Below, piece by piece: positions 7,815 to 16,078 of a stretch of 37,519 nt of DNA (its first letter is position 1; every line of letters begins with the position of its first letter). The notes under the pieces are model-generated. The model worked only from the letters and a program-made list of their open reading frames with translations, was not told where the DNA came from and searched no databases. The stretch spans positions 1 to 37,519 of the forward strand of contig CAKKQM010000079.1 in NCBI GenBank assembly GCA_919902125.1, in the 5' to 3' direction. The DNA is from Actinomycetes bacterium. Its GTDB lineage: Bacteria > Actinomycetota > Actinomycetes > Nanopelagicales > Nanopelagicaceae. Both the position numbers and the translations under genes were made by a program.

Positions 7815-8033
7815 CTACAAATTTAAGCGTGACGTGAGGCGAGCGCGACCTGCGGCGATGAGATGAATGACGGCTTGTTCAGGGACATGGAGCGTCGTGG
7901 CAATCTGCGCAGGTGAGAAGTTCTTCAGGTAATGCATGGTCAGAATAACCCGCTCCTCCTCTGGCAAACTGGCAAGCAGTTGCGCCAGAGTTTCTGCGGT
8001 CATAGTCGTAAGGCTACCTGTTGCGAGCGCCAT
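7815..8033 (-). CDS. Stand-alone sigma-70 region 4-like HTH protein
   Basis: 72 aa. Residues about 14-68 read as region 4 of an ECF-type sigma factor: LAQLLASLPEEERVILTMHY corresponds to the conserved 'LPxxxRxvlxLry' start, and FSPAQIATTLHVPEQAVIHL to the helix-turn-helix with the basic end AGRARLTSRL. No region 2 is present in any frame upstream, so it cannot act as an ordinary sigma factor. It may bind DNA or RNA polymerase as a regulator, or be a remnant. ATG 8033 is 9 nt after the LOG-family stop, suggesting one operon; ATG 8003 is an alternative start. The role is not known. Confidence 0.75.
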   Translation of the reverse strand: MALATGSLTTMTAETLAQLLASLPEEERVILTMHYLKNFSPAQIATTLHVPEQAVIHLIAAGRARLTSRLNL

Positions 8034-8042
8034 GACTGGGCT

Positions 8043-8579
8043 TCATTCGCCGTTACATACCGCAAGAGCTTCATCAACAGTGCGACACCAGTGAAGCAAT
8101 TCTCGCTGACCAGGTTTTACAAATCCTTCAACCTCTAAATGATCCAGCAAGTCACGAAGTGGAGTGTAGAGATCGAAAGGATCAAGAATGATGACGGGTT
8201 TGTCATGAAATTTAAGAAACCGACCTACCCAAATTTCAAAAAGCTCTTCCAATGTTCCGAGGCCGCCAGGTAATGCAATAAACGCATCGGATTTTTCTTC
8301 CATCATCGCTTTACGTTCACGCATTGAACTGACGACGTGAAGCTCATGGCTCTCGTTATCCGCAAACTCGATATCTACCAAAGACTGTGGAATAACACCT
8401 ATGGTCCGCCCACCGCCAGTACGAACACCGCGTGCGACAGCACCCATCATGGAGATGTGTCCCCCACCGGAAACTAAATCCCAACTGCGCAGACCAATCG
8501 CCAGACCAAGGTCGGTGGCAAGTTCAAGGTACTTGCTATGAATGGTTGGTGATGATGAGCAGAAGACCGCGACACGCAT
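8043..8579 (-). CDS. LOG-family protein (TIGR00730 type Rossmann fold)
   Basis: 178 aa. Shows the family motif PGGLGTLEE (about residues 104-112), the glycine-rich VSGGGHISMMGAVARG and an N-terminal VAVFCSSSP strand. LOG proteins release the base from nucleoside 5'-monophosphates (cytokinin riboside 5'-monophosphate phosphoribohydrolase activity in characterised members). The bacterial substrate is often unclear. It is divergent from dapD across only 29 bp. TATTCT lies 6 nt before ATG 8579, consistent with a leaderless mRNA. The sigma-like gene follows after 9 nt. Confidence 0.9.
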   Translation of the reverse strand: MRVAVFCSSSPTIHSKYLELATDLGLAIGLRSWDLVSGGGHISMMGAVARGVRTGGGRTIGVIPQSLVDIEFADNESHELHVVSSMRERKAMMEEKSDAFIALPGGLGTLEELFEIWVGRFLKFHDKPVIILDPFDLYTPLRDLLDHLEVEGFVKPGQRELLHWCRTVDEALAVCNGE

Positions 8580-8585
8580 CTGCGA

Positions 8586-8591
8586 AGAATA
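8586..8591 (-). promoter_or_regulatory. Putative -10 box for leaderless LOG gene
   Basis: TATTCT on the minus strand, 6 nt before ATG 8579. It shares the 29-bp divergent region with the dapD -10 box, leaving 5 bp between the two hexamers. Confidence 0.5.
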
Positions 8592-8596
8592 GAGGC

Positions 8597-8602
8597 TACC
8601 CT
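8597..8602 (+). promoter_or_regulatory. Putative -10 box for leaderless dapD
   Basis: TACCCT, then 6 nt, then ATG 8609. The whole divergent region is 29 bp, so neither gene has space for a conventional leader, and both -35 regions would lie in or at the neighbour's coding start. Confidence 0.5.
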
Positions 8603-8608
8603 TGACCT

Positions 8609-9541
8609 ATGTCGCATCAGAAAACTGGGTCTGCGTCAGGACACGGAATCGCAACGCTCACATTTGATGGTGCCACTCTGGACACTTGGTATCCCGCCCC
8701 AACCTTGGGTGAATCCTCACTCGGCGCACCTGATTATCTGAGCGCACTTGTTGGCCGCGATGAAGAGCGCAAGGTGACTCGAGAACTTGTTTTCACCACC
8801 ATTGACTTGTCAGCGGCCCCAAAAGATCCTAGCGATGCCTACCTCCGCTTACATCTACTCTCGCATCGATTGGTAGCACCGCATGGCCAATCTCTCGATG
8901 GGCTCTTTGGAATTCTCAATAATGTGGTCTGGACATCTCAAGGACCATGCGCAGTTGAGGGCTTTGAAGAAACTCGGGCACGTCTTAAAGCCAAGTATGG
9001 TCATCTCACTGTTTTTGGAGTGGATAAATTTCCGCGGATGCTCGATTACGTAATTCCCAGTGGTGTACGGATCGCTGATGCTGATCGCGTTCGCCTAGGA
9101 GCACATCTGGCACATGGCACCACAGTGATGCATGAGGGTTTTGTAAATTTCAATGCTGGAACGCTCGGAACCTCAATGGTCGAGGGTCGCATCTCCTCCG
9201 GAGTTATTGTCGGAGACGGTTCAGATATCGGCGGGGGCGCTTCGATCATGGGCACTCTCAGTGGTGGCGGCAAAGAAGTAATCTCCATCGGTGAAAAATG
9301 CCTGCTCGGAGCAAACTCAGGACTTGGAATTTCGCTTGGTAATAATTGCGTGGTTGAAGCGGGTACCTACATCACTGCTGCGGCAAAAATCCGATTACCC
9401 GATGGAGAAATTGTTAAGGCTGGCACACTCTCTGGCGCCAGCAATCTACTCTTCCGCCGCAATTCGTTGGATGGAAACTTAGAAGTCGTTCTTCGCACAG
9501 GCACGTGGGGCGGACTCAACGCTATTCTGCACGCCAATTGA
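8609..9541 (+). CDS. dapD: Tetrahydrodipicolinate N-succinyltransferase, actinobacterial type
   Basis: 310 aa. The C-terminal half is a left-handed beta helix of hexapeptide repeats, visible in [40 protein letters not shown] and [20 protein letters not shown]. The N-terminal alpha/beta part ([18 protein letters not shown]-like start and [20 protein letters not shown]) is that of the actinobacterial DapD group. The enzyme transfers succinyl from succinyl-CoA to tetrahydrodipicolinate in the succinylase route to meso-diaminopimelate and lysine, feeding peptidoglycan. It is divergent from the LOG gene, an arrangement near that of mycobacteria. It converges with the SpoIID-like gene with 20 nt between the stops. 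Confidence 0.93.
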   Translation: MSHQKTGSASGHGIATLTFDGATLDTWYPAPTLGESSLGAPDYLSALVGRDEERKVTRELVFTTIDLSAAPKDPSDAYLRLHLLSHRLVAPHGQSLDGLFGILNNVVWTSQGPCAVEGFEETRARLKAKYGHLTVFGVDKFPRMLDYVIPSGVRIADADRVRLGAHLAHGTTVMHEGFVNFNAGTLGTSMVEGRISSGVIVGDGSDIGGGASIMGTLSGGGKEVISIGEKCLLGANSGLGISLGNNCVVEAGTYITAAAKIRLPDGEIVKAGTLSGASNLLFRRNSLDGNLEVVLRTGTWGGLNAILHAN

Positions 9542-9561
9542 TTTGATATACAACTAAAGCC

Positions 9562-10890
9562 CTAGAGCCTATGTATGACCGTGGGCGTGGGTCTGGGTGT
9601 TGGTGTTGGAGTTGCGTTACTTATCTGCGGACCAAGGAGATCAAACCAGGCCGAGGGTAACTTGACCCTGCTACGGAATGTCTCTCCCATTAGTCGAACT
9701 TTCTTTCCAGTGCTAGATCTGCCAACAATTGTTCCAACTGTTCCGCTCGCATGCCGATTCGTGATCTTCATCAACACAACATCGGGTAAACCAAAAGCGC
9801 TGGCAACTAGCGCTTGTGAAATGGGGCGTTCCCAATGGAGATACCGCGCATTAAGCAAGGGGTCGGTACTCCAGGGATCAGGAACGCTTGCCGTATAAGG
9901 CACTGCGCTGCCCCATGCATCCTGGGCCGATTCCGTCTGGCCTCCAGAGGAGGAAAAAAAATATGCGGCAATCGGAATTGAGTTGTAAAGAATCGCCAAT
10001 CCAGTCGAATCATCTTGGAAGGTTGAAATTACTGCGTTTTTCCAGAGATGTCCGTACCCACGTTCAATTTCTTTGGAATAACCCACAAAAGCTTGGTCCT
10101 GCGAGGCGGAGTAAATATCGCAATCGCAACTGGATTTAGTCTTTCCGACTTTACTTAAAGCAAAACTTCGAGAGGCAATCACTTGCGCCCGCATCGCTTC
10201 TAGAGGCCAGGAAGAGGGCATCTCACCTATCCCCCATAAATACTCATCATGCAATCGGAGAGTATTTGTTACTTCTATTCGATAACCAAGTAATGCCGCC
10301 TTCACCAACTTCACCTGGATTTGACCATAGCGATACTTGGTGGTTACCCCGCCCTTTTTAACGGAGACAACAGCATCCGCACCTTGCATATATCGTGTCC
10401 CAGTCCATCGGATCGTCCACGCTTTCCCGCTGGGTAGCGCTTCCACTCGACCGTTGGCATAAGTGGCACTTGGAAAGATAGCGTTACCGAGCAAGGTGAA
10501 ATTAAGACTTACCTTTGCTGGAACGTTTTTTTGCGGAACCAAGTCAATGCTCTCTTTGATATCACCGTTGAAAAGTTGAAGTTCTCCCAACTTTGTATCT
10601 GTTCTTAGCGAAATCTCCGCAAGTAAGTGGCCTATATTTACACGTAGCAACTGATCATCTTTCACCGGCTCAACCGTTACATCTTTGTAGTAATACTGGA
10701 TTATCACAGTAGCTGTGTCCCCAGCTAACGCTTGCCCGCGCGCGCCTATCTGACTCATTCCTACTCCATGGCCGTAACCCGAACCTTGGAAAGTGAAACT
10801 TAACGGAACATCTTGGCTAGCAAAAGCAGAAGAAGCGGTGGCTAGAAGGGATAGAAGTGCAAGGGATACGGCTCGGTTAAATATCCTCAT
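9562..10890 (-). CDS. Secreted SpoIID/LytB-domain protein
   Basis: 442 aa. The signal peptide MRIFNRAVSLALLSLLATAS with cleavage near AFA-SQ starts at ATG 10890; longer frames upstream lie inside the ABC ATPase gene. Just after it comes the glycine-rich motif GYGHGVGMSQIGARGQ. The core domain includes LWGIGEMPSSWPLEAMRAQVIASRSFAL (about 250-277) and a Ser/Gly stretch YFFSSSGGQTES. In Bacillus, SpoIID is a lytic transglycosylase acting on denuded glycans; actinobacterial homologues are secreted proteins of unclear activity. The C-terminus is a Pro/Thr-rich tail (TPTPTPRPTPT), likely wall-spanning. The start lies 14 nt inside the ATPase gene, so the two are coupled. The setting suggests a role in wall polysaccharide assembly. 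Confidence 0.85.
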   Translation of the reverse strand: MRIFNRAVSLALLSLLATASSAFASQDVPLSFTFQGSGYGHGVGMSQIGARGQALAGDTATVIIQYYYKDVTVEPVKDDQLLRVNIGHLLAEISLRTDTKLGELQLFNGDIKESIDLVPQKNVPAKVSLNFTLLGNAIFPSATYANGRVEALPSGKAWTIRWTGTRYMQGADAVVSVKKGGVTTKYRYGQIQVKLVKAALLGYRIEVTNTLRLHDEYLWGIGEMPSSWPLEAMRAQVIASRSFALSKVGKTKSSCDCDIYSASQDQAFVGYSKEIERGYGHLWKNAVISTFQDDSTGLAILYNSIPIAAYFFSSSGGQTESAQDAWGSAVPYTASVPDPWSTDPLLNARYLHWERPISQALVASAFGLPDVVLMKITNRHASGTVGTIVGRSSTGKKVRLMGETFRSRVKLPSAWFDLLGPQISNATPTPTPRPTPTVIHRL

Positions 10891-11668
10891 CGATGACAGC
10901 GCTCTTTCTGACATGCAGGAAATCCGCATAAGCGTCAACAACTTCATCTGGCTTGCCGCGTTGAATAAGTTTACCTTTATGCAACCAAGCAACCTCATTG
11001 CAAATATCTTTGACGGTACCAAGTGCATGACTCACTAAAATCAATGCACGAGCATCGCTACGTAACTCTTTGATCTTCTCTAAACTCTTTTCTTTGAACC
11101 TGGCATCACCAGTGCTTAAGGCTTCATCAACAATCAAGATATCAGGGCGCACTGTGACCGCGACAGAGAATGCCAATCGTGCATACATGCCAGAGGAATA
11201 TGTGCGCATAGGGGCATCAATTGAATCGCCCAACTCTGCAAAATCCGCGATTTCCTCAAAATGATCTTCGATTTCTTGACGTGACATGCCAGCTGCTAAC
11301 CCACCTAACCGTACATTTGCCCTGCCAGAGAGTGATGGGCTGAAGCCGACACCGAGAGCTAAGAGAGTGCTGACCTTCCCATAAACCTCGACTCGTCCCT
11401 GTGATGGTGGCAAGATTCCAGAAATCACGCGCATCAAAGTTGACTTGCCAGCACCGTTCGCGCCAACTACGCCAAGGACTGATCCATAAGGAACATCCAG
11501 CATGATGTCATCGAGAGCGCGAATAACTTGCGTCTGCTTTGTGCCGCGCCCCATGGACTTTAATCGAGATTTTAAAGTTGGGCGACGGTCAATTGTCGTT
11601 GTATAGGTCAATCCCAGGTGTTGCACTGAGACTGCGATCTCGCCACTGGTATGTACGGTATTAGACAC
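10877..11668 (-). CDS. ABC transporter ATP-binding protein, polysaccharide export (Wzt/TagH-like)
   Basis: 263 aa from GTG 11668. Walker A GANGAGKST, the signature YSSGMYARLAFS and Walker B ILIVDEALS followed by the H-loop LVSHAL are all present. The preamble LKSRLKSMGRGTKQTQVIRA and the ST-DARFKEKSLEKIKEL region are typical of the KpsT/Wzt/TagH class that drives export of lipid-linked surface polysaccharides or teichoic acids. It lacks the extra C-terminal carbohydrate-binding domain seen in long Wzt proteins. GTG 11668 overlaps the permease stop by 8 nt, and the 3' end overlaps the SpoIID-like gene by 14 nt. A longer reading to 11713 exists but would lie wholly in the permease gene. Confidence 0.9.
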   Translation of the reverse strand: MSNTVHTSGEIAVSVQHLGLTYTTTIDRRPTLKSRLKSMGRGTKQTQVIRALDDIMLDVPYGSVLGVVGANGAGKSTLMRVISGILPPSQGRVEVYGKVSTLLALGVGFSPSLSGRANVRLGGLAAGMSRQEIEDHFEEIADFAELGDSIDAPMRTYSSGMYARLAFSVAVTVRPDILIVDEALSTGDARFKEKSLEKIKELRSDARALILVSHALGTVKDICNEVAWLHKGKLIQRGKPDEVVDAYADFLHVRKSAVIDEDI

Positions 11669-12494
11669 GGACGGCAAATTCTCTCTCTCGTGATAAAAAG
11701 AAATAAGTACCAAAGATAAAAAGAAGTAACGCCCAGGCTGATGCGATGAGCATGCTTGAGAGGTGGGGCTGTTGAGCGTGGACTACGGTTCGAGACCACG
11801 AATCTAGAATTGGAAAAAGTGGATTAATCATCTCGATAGTCTGAAGTTTTGGTTTTAAGTCGGAAGCTTCCCAAAGTACTGGTGAGAGATAGAGGAAAGT
11901 GCGAGTGAGGTAGGGCAAGAAATTTGCAATGTCGCGGAAATACACATTGATACATGAAATCAAGATCGCAAGTCCGAGAGCAAAGACAATTGTGATTACG
12001 ACAATAGGAATAGCCCAGAGCAGCTCCCAGCCCACCGGCAAGCCAAGAACTGTGCGGAGTATCGCGAAAATAAGGATCGTTGGAATAAATCGGAAAATAG
12101 CAATAACGGTTGCAGATATCGGCAACATAATACGCGGGAATGCTGTATTCAAAATTAGGCGCTGCCCTGAAGTTACAGACTTCACTCCACCGGTCAGCGT
12201 GTTTGCTACAAGATAAAAGAGAAAAAGACAGGCTGTTAAGTGGGCGTAACGCACCTTGTCGCTATGTCCACCAATGATGACAATTAATATAAAATAGACC
12301 GCAGATAAGAGCAGTGGGTTTAATATCAACCAGATCTGGCCGAAAACTGAGTCATAGTGTTGTTCGTGAAGTTCAGAGCGGGAATACTCGGTAATAAAGG
12401 CGCGGCGCTCCCAGAGAGTGCGCCAATACTTCCTCAAAGGTGGCAATCCTTTATGAAAGGGCACAAAAACATCGACAGGGGTCACTGGCTCCAC
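11661..12494 (-). CDS. ABC-2 type polysaccharide export permease (Wzm/TagG-like)
   Basis: 277 aa with six predicted membrane segments, including IWLILNPLLLSAVYFILIVI and IPIVVITIVFALGLAILISC. The amphipathic N-terminus (WRTLWERRAFITEYSRSELH) before the first helix and the motif NVYFRDIANFLPYLTRTFLYLSP are typical of ABC-2 exporters of O-antigen or teichoic acid. It pairs with the downstream ATPase (8-nt overlap). The start is GTG 12494, with TAGCCT 6 nt before it and no ribosome site, so an internal leaderless promoter is likely. The glycosyltransferase gene ends 28 nt upstream. Confidence 0.9.
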   Translation of the reverse strand: MEPVTPVDVFVPFHKGLPPLRKYWRTLWERRAFITEYSRSELHEQHYDSVFGQIWLILNPLLLSAVYFILIVIIGGHSDKVRYAHLTACLFLFYLVANTLTGGVKSVTSGQRLILNTAFPRIMLPISATVIAIFRFIPTILIFAILRTVLGLPVGWELLWAIPIVVITIVFALGLAILISCINVYFRDIANFLPYLTRTFLYLSPVLWEASDLKPKLQTIEMINPLFPILDSWSRTVVHAQQPHLSSMLIASAWALLLFIFGTYFFLSREREFAVRV

Positions 12495-12500
12495 AACGAC

Positions 12501-12506
12501 AGGCTA
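12501..12506 (-). promoter_or_regulatory. Putative -10 box for leaderless export permease
   Basis: TAGCCT on the minus strand, 6 nt before GTG 12494, in the 28-nt gap after the glycosyltransferase stop. Confidence 0.45.
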
Positions 12507-12522
12507 CCGTAGTAACTATCGG

Positions 12523-13551
12523 TCATTGCCGCCCGGATGCGAGAGTCCGAGGTGAGGTCAAAAATCCCGCGCCCCACGACATATGCATCGTCATCAATAT
12601 CACCGGAAGCCGTATACGTTCGTAAATGCCACGGCCAATTGCAACTGATGCGGCAATCAAGAAGGTTAGGTAAATCCCGGCTGGGATAAAGAAGAGAGGG
12701 GCGAGAAAAGTGCCCAACCCCAAAGAAAAAAGAATTCCTAGTAGCGCAATCGGTGGCGCGAGATAGCGGAGATTGACTGTACCTTGATGATGACGCGTTA
12801 CCACTCGACGCCATCTGCCATATTCAAAATACTGTTTGGCTAAGGCCGCAAGTGTTGGTCGCGGACGATAAGTAACATGCAATCGTGGATCGAAATAAAC
12901 AATCCCACCAGCAGCACGCAATCGATAATTGAGTTCCCAATCTTGCGCACGTGTAAATCTCTCGTCAAAGCCGCCCACCGCAAGTAATGCGGCACGCGAA
13001 AAACAACCTAAATAGACGGTATCTACGGGTCCGGCGCTGCCACCGGTATGAAAATTGGAAGAACCAACGCCGAATGGACTGCGCATTGCGCAAGCAACTG
13101 CGCGCTCAAAAGGTGTAACCCCTTCGGCTCCCATCACTCCACCTACATTTACCGCACCCGTTTTGCCCAAGATTTCAACAGCCAATGTAATGTAATTACG
13201 AGGGATCTCTGCATGACCGTCAACTCGGACAATGATGGGATATTTTGATTGAGCAATTGCTAGGTTAAGTCCAGCAGCAGTCCGCCCTGTTGGATTATCA
13301 ACCAGAATTACTCGCGGGTCTTTGGCTCTTAGTTCTTGCGCAATTTTCTCAGTCTGATCTACTGAAGGACCAAGCGCCAAAATGATTTCAATCTGCCCGA
13401 GATAATCCTGAGAAAGAATTGCCTCGGCTGTATGGGCCAGATATAACTCTTCATTAAGCACCGGCAGGATCACTGAAACACCGTCTACCGTGGACTTTCT
13501 GACCTCATCTATCGGCGGTGAGGCAGGCAACTGCTCTGATGCTGGAGTCAT
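12523..13551 (-). CDS. Family 2 glycosyltransferase with C-terminal membrane segments
   Basis: 342 aa. The GT-A fold begins with VSVILPVLNEE (about 25-35). The metal-binding VRVDGHAEIP (a DGH variant of DxD) is about residue 110. The acceptor-side motif TRAQDWELNYRLR lies near 205-217. Hydrophobic segments close to the C-terminus (IALLGILFSLGLGTFLAPLF and GIYLTFLIAASVAIG) anchor it to the membrane. It resembles ExoA-like succinoglycan-type transferases; donor and acceptor are unknown. Together with the exporter, LCP ligase and UDP-glucose dehydrogenase it points to a wall-linked polysaccharide. It diverges from the LCP gene across 36 bp; TAGCGT (13561-13566) lies 9 nt before its ATG. Confidence 0.88.
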   Translation of the reverse strand: MTPASEQLPASPPIDEVRKSTVDGVSVILPVLNEELYLAHTAEAILSQDYLGQIEIILALGPSVDQTEKIAQELRAKDPRVILVDNPTGRTAAGLNLAIAQSKYPIIVRVDGHAEIPRNYITLAVEILGKTGAVNVGGVMGAEGVTPFERAVACAMRSPFGVGSSNFHTGGSAGPVDTVYLGCFSRAALLAVGGFDERFTRAQDWELNYRLRAAGGIVYFDPRLHVTYRPRPTLAALAKQYFEYGRWRRVVTRHHQGTVNLRYLAPPIALLGILFSLGLGTFLAPLFFIPAGIYLTFLIAASVAIGRGIYERIRLPVILMTMHMSWGAGFLTSPRTLASGRQ

Positions 13552-13575
13552 GACCCCATAACGCTACCGTCCAAG

Positions 13576-13581
13576 TACGCT
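13576..13581 (+). promoter_or_regulatory. Putative -10 box for leaderless LCP gene
   Basis: TACGCT, then 6 nt, then GTG 13588. The sequence between has no Shine-Dalgarno motif. The 36-bp divergent region also holds TAGCGT on the minus strand (13561-13566) for the glycosyltransferase. Confidence 0.5.
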
Positions 13582-13587
13582 CTCCCT

Positions 13588-14697
13588 GTGAAATCCACGC
13601 GCCAGGTTCGGATAGTGACCTCCCTCTCAATCGGAATTGTGCTGGTTTCTGCTTTTTCATGGCTTGGCCTCAGCCATGTCAGTGGCTCACTCAAGCGTAT
13701 CGATGCATTCGCTGGTTTGAAATCCCGACCAGAGAAGCCATCGAGTGCGATCAATTACTTATTAGTGGGCTCTGACACCCGCGAAGGATTGACTAAGGAA
13801 GAGTTAAAAACGCTTCGTGTCGGAAATATCAAGACCGCAGCAGGCAAACGTTCGGACACGATGTTGCTTGTGCATATTAGCAAAGCACGCGATCAGGCAG
13901 TAATCATCTCTCTGCCGCGCGATACGCTAGCAACGATTCCTGAACATCTAAGTTCTGATGGAAAAACAATTCCTGCAGCGCAAGCAAAACTAAATGCAGC
14001 GTTTAATTGGGGCGATGCCCCGTTGTTAATCCAGACGATTGAATCGATGACAAATTTACGGATCGACCATTACGTAGAAATTAATTTTGCTGGATTTGCA
14101 CATATGGTGGATGCACTTGGTGGCATCGAAGTATGCACAAAACAAAACATCAATGACCCAAAAAGCCACTTGATCCTCTCCGCGGGCATTCATACTCTCA
14201 ATGGAATTGAAGCGCTAAAATATGTGCGCACCAGAGATTTTGATGGCATGGGCGACCTTGGCCGTATGCAGCGTCAACAACAATTTATGAGTTCAGTTCT
14301 CCGCAAAGCTACGAGTACGGGCGTTCTACTCAACCCAATCAAACTCGTAAACTTCTTTAATGCTGCGATGTCGATGGTGCAGACCGATTCGGCGCTCAAT
14401 AGCAACGACCTAATCACGTTAGCTAAGCAGATGCGCAATTTATCTTCCAGTAAGGTTCGCACATTGACTGTTCCCCTTTCTAACACGAATTACTTTGTTC
14501 CCAATCTTGGCTCGACAGTAAAATGGGATTCAGTTCTTGCTGGTGAACTTTGGCAACGATTAGTAAATGATCAACCCATCATTGATGAAGTGACTCCATC
14601 TCCGTCTGCCTCTTCTACAACTAGTGCCGCACCCATGATCATCGACAAATTTAAAACCCGTACTGCCGATGAAAACCCTTGTGGTGCGCTAAAATGA
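13588..14697 (+). CDS. LytR-CpsA-Psr (LCP) family glycopolymer ligase
   Basis: 369 aa. A short cytoplasmic N-terminus and one membrane helix (about 9-30, IVTSLSIGIVLVSAFSWLGL) precede the LCP domain. Hallmarks are LLVGSDTRE, GKRSDTMLLVHI, SLPRDT, QAKLNAAFNWG and YVRTRDFDGMGDLGRMQRQQ. The conserved Arg and Asp residues bind the polyprenyl pyrophosphate head group. LCP enzymes transfer lipid-linked polymers to peptidoglycan outside the cell. The tail after about 325 is Ser/Pro/Thr rich. Start GTG 13588 follows a -10 box by 6 nt. It fits the neighbouring export operon as the final ligase. Confidence 0.93.
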   Translation: MKSTRQVRIVTSLSIGIVLVSAFSWLGLSHVSGSLKRIDAFAGLKSRPEKPSSAINYLLVGSDTREGLTKEELKTLRVGNIKTAAGKRSDTMLLVHISKARDQAVIISLPRDTLATIPEHLSSDGKTIPAAQAKLNAAFNWGDAPLLIQTIESMTNLRIDHYVEINFAGFAHMVDALGGIEVCTKQNINDPKSHLILSAGIHTLNGIEALKYVRTRDFDGMGDLGRMQRQQQFMSSVLRKATSTGVLLNPIKLVNFFNAAMSMVQTDSALNSNDLITLAKQMRNLSSSKVRTLTVPLSNTNYFVPNLGSTVKWDSVLAGELWQRLVNDQPIIDEVTPSPSASSTTSAAPMIIDKFKTRTADENPCGALK

Positions 14698-14715
14698 ACG
14701 AAATACCCGTCCTCA

Positions 14716-14721
14716 TAGAAT
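14716..14721 (+). promoter_or_regulatory. Putative -10 box for leaderless UDP-glucose dehydrogenase gene
   Basis: TAGAAT, 7 nt before ATG 14729. It overlaps the other in-frame ATG (14720) by 2 nt, which argues for the downstream start. Confidence 0.45.
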
Positions 14722-14728
14722 GAGTCAT

Positions 14729-16042
14729 ATGAATCCCGTTCTCTCAGTCATCGGCACTGGCTACCTTGGCGCAACTCATGCCGCTTGCATGTCTTCTTTA
14801 GGGTTTACTGTCGTTGGTATCGACACCGACAAGGAAAAAATTGCGCAACTCTCGCGTGGCGAACTACCTTTTTACGAACCAGGTTTAGATGAACTCTTAA
14901 AAGTTGAAATTGCGTCAGGGCGCTTAACATTTACTTCCGATTTCTCTACTGCTGCTCAAGCGGATATCCATTTTATCTGCGTGGGAACTCCACAGAAAGC
15001 AGATAGTCTGGCAGCGGATCTAACCTATATTGAAGGCGCAGTTGCTGCACTTGTGCCATATCTGAAACCTGGATCTCTTATTGTCGGTAAATCCACGGTG
15101 CCCGTTGGTACTGCCAAGAAACTTCTAGACCAACTTGCGATAACTGCCCCGCAAGCAGATTTGGCATGGAACCCAGAGTTTTTGCGAGAAGGTTTTGCTA
15201 TCGAAGATACTTTGCGCCCCAATCGCCTCGTTGTCGGTGTCACAAATGATCGTGCCGAAGAAATTCTTCGCGAGGTTTACGCACCGTTACTCGCGCTTGG
15301 CACTCCTTGGATACGTGCAGACTTGCCAACGGCAGAACTTGTAAAGGTCGCAGCGAATTCATTCCTAGCAACTAAAATTTCCTTTATCAATGCGATGGCG
15401 GAAGTGTGCGAAGCAGCGGGCGGGGATGTCACTGTTCTTGCCCAAGCCATTGGATACGACCCTCGCATTGGAAATAAATTTCTGCAAGCTGGTATTGGAT
15501 TTGGTGGAGGCTGCCTTCCCAAAGATATTCGCGCTTTTATGGCGCGCGCCGAAGAGTTAGGTGCAAGACAAGCCCTTGAGTTCTTACGCGAAATCGATGC
15601 AATCAACTTACGTGCTCGCCAACGTGTTATCGGCCTCGTGCGTGCAGAACTCACTCAGGATCTCGGTGCATATAAAATCGCGGTGCTTGGTGCAGCATTT
15701 AAACCAGATAGCGATGACGTCCGTGATTCTCCGTCCCTAGATATCGCAGCACAATTACGTGCCGCAGGCGCCTCTGTAACGGTTCATGACCCTAAGGCAA
15801 TAGTAAATGCCAAGAAACGCTTTCCTGATCTCACCTTTGCTGCGAGCGTAACTGAATGCATTTCTGGTTCGGACTTAGTACTGCACCTGACCGAATGGCG
15901 CGAATACCGCGATCTCAATCCTGCAGATCTCATCTCTTTGGTTAAGAATCCAATAATTATCGATGGAAGAAATGCTCTCAATCGTGATCGCTGGATTGCC
16001 GCTGGATGGAAATTCCATGCCTTAGGCCGATCCAATGCATGA
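14729..16042 (+). CDS. ugd: UDP-glucose 6-dehydrogenase
   Basis: 437 aa. The NAD-binding motif VIGTGYLGATHA is at the N-terminus. NPEFLREG (Glu150) and the catalytic Cys262 in GFGGGCLPKD are present, with GAAFKPDSDDVRDSPS in the C-terminal UDP-binding domain. The enzyme makes UDP-glucuronate from UDP-glucose with two NAD. Close relatives such as UDP-ManNAc dehydrogenase cannot be fully excluded. ATG 14729 is preferred over ATG 14720 because TAGAAT lies 7 nt before it and the Rossmann strand begins sooner. It lies 31 nt downstream of the LCP gene and probably feeds uronic acid into the surface polymer. Confidence 0.92.
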   Translation: MNPVLSVIGTGYLGATHAACMSSLGFTVVGIDTDKEKIAQLSRGELPFYEPGLDELLKVEIASGRLTFTSDFSTAAQADIHFICVGTPQKADSLAADLTYIEGAVAALVPYLKPGSLIVGKSTVPVGTAKKLLDQLAITAPQADLAWNPEFLREGFAIEDTLRPNRLVVGVTNDRAEEILREVYAPLLALGTPWIRADLPTAELVKVAANSFLATKISFINAMAEVCEAAGGDVTVLAQAIGYDPRIGNKFLQAGIGFGGGCLPKDIRAFMARAEELGARQALEFLREIDAINLRARQRVIGLVRAELTQDLGAYKIAVLGAAFKPDSDDVRDSPSLDIAAQLRAAGASVTVHDPKAIVNAKKRFPDLTFAASVTECISGSDLVLHLTEWREYRDLNPADLISLVKNPIIIDGRNALNRDRWIAAGWKFHALGRSNA

Positions 16043-16057
16043 GCACAGAGATAATTG

Positions 16058-16071
16058 ATCGCCTTCGCGAT
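16058..16071. terminator. Small hairpin between converging ugd and purE (possible bidirectional terminator)
   Basis: ATCGC-CTTC-GCGAT forms a perfect 5-bp stem with a 4-nt loop in the 36-nt gap between two convergent stops. It is flanked by A/T-rich sequence but lacks a convincing T-run on either strand, so termination strength is uncertain. Confidence 0.35.
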
Positions 16072-16078
16072 TAGCTAA

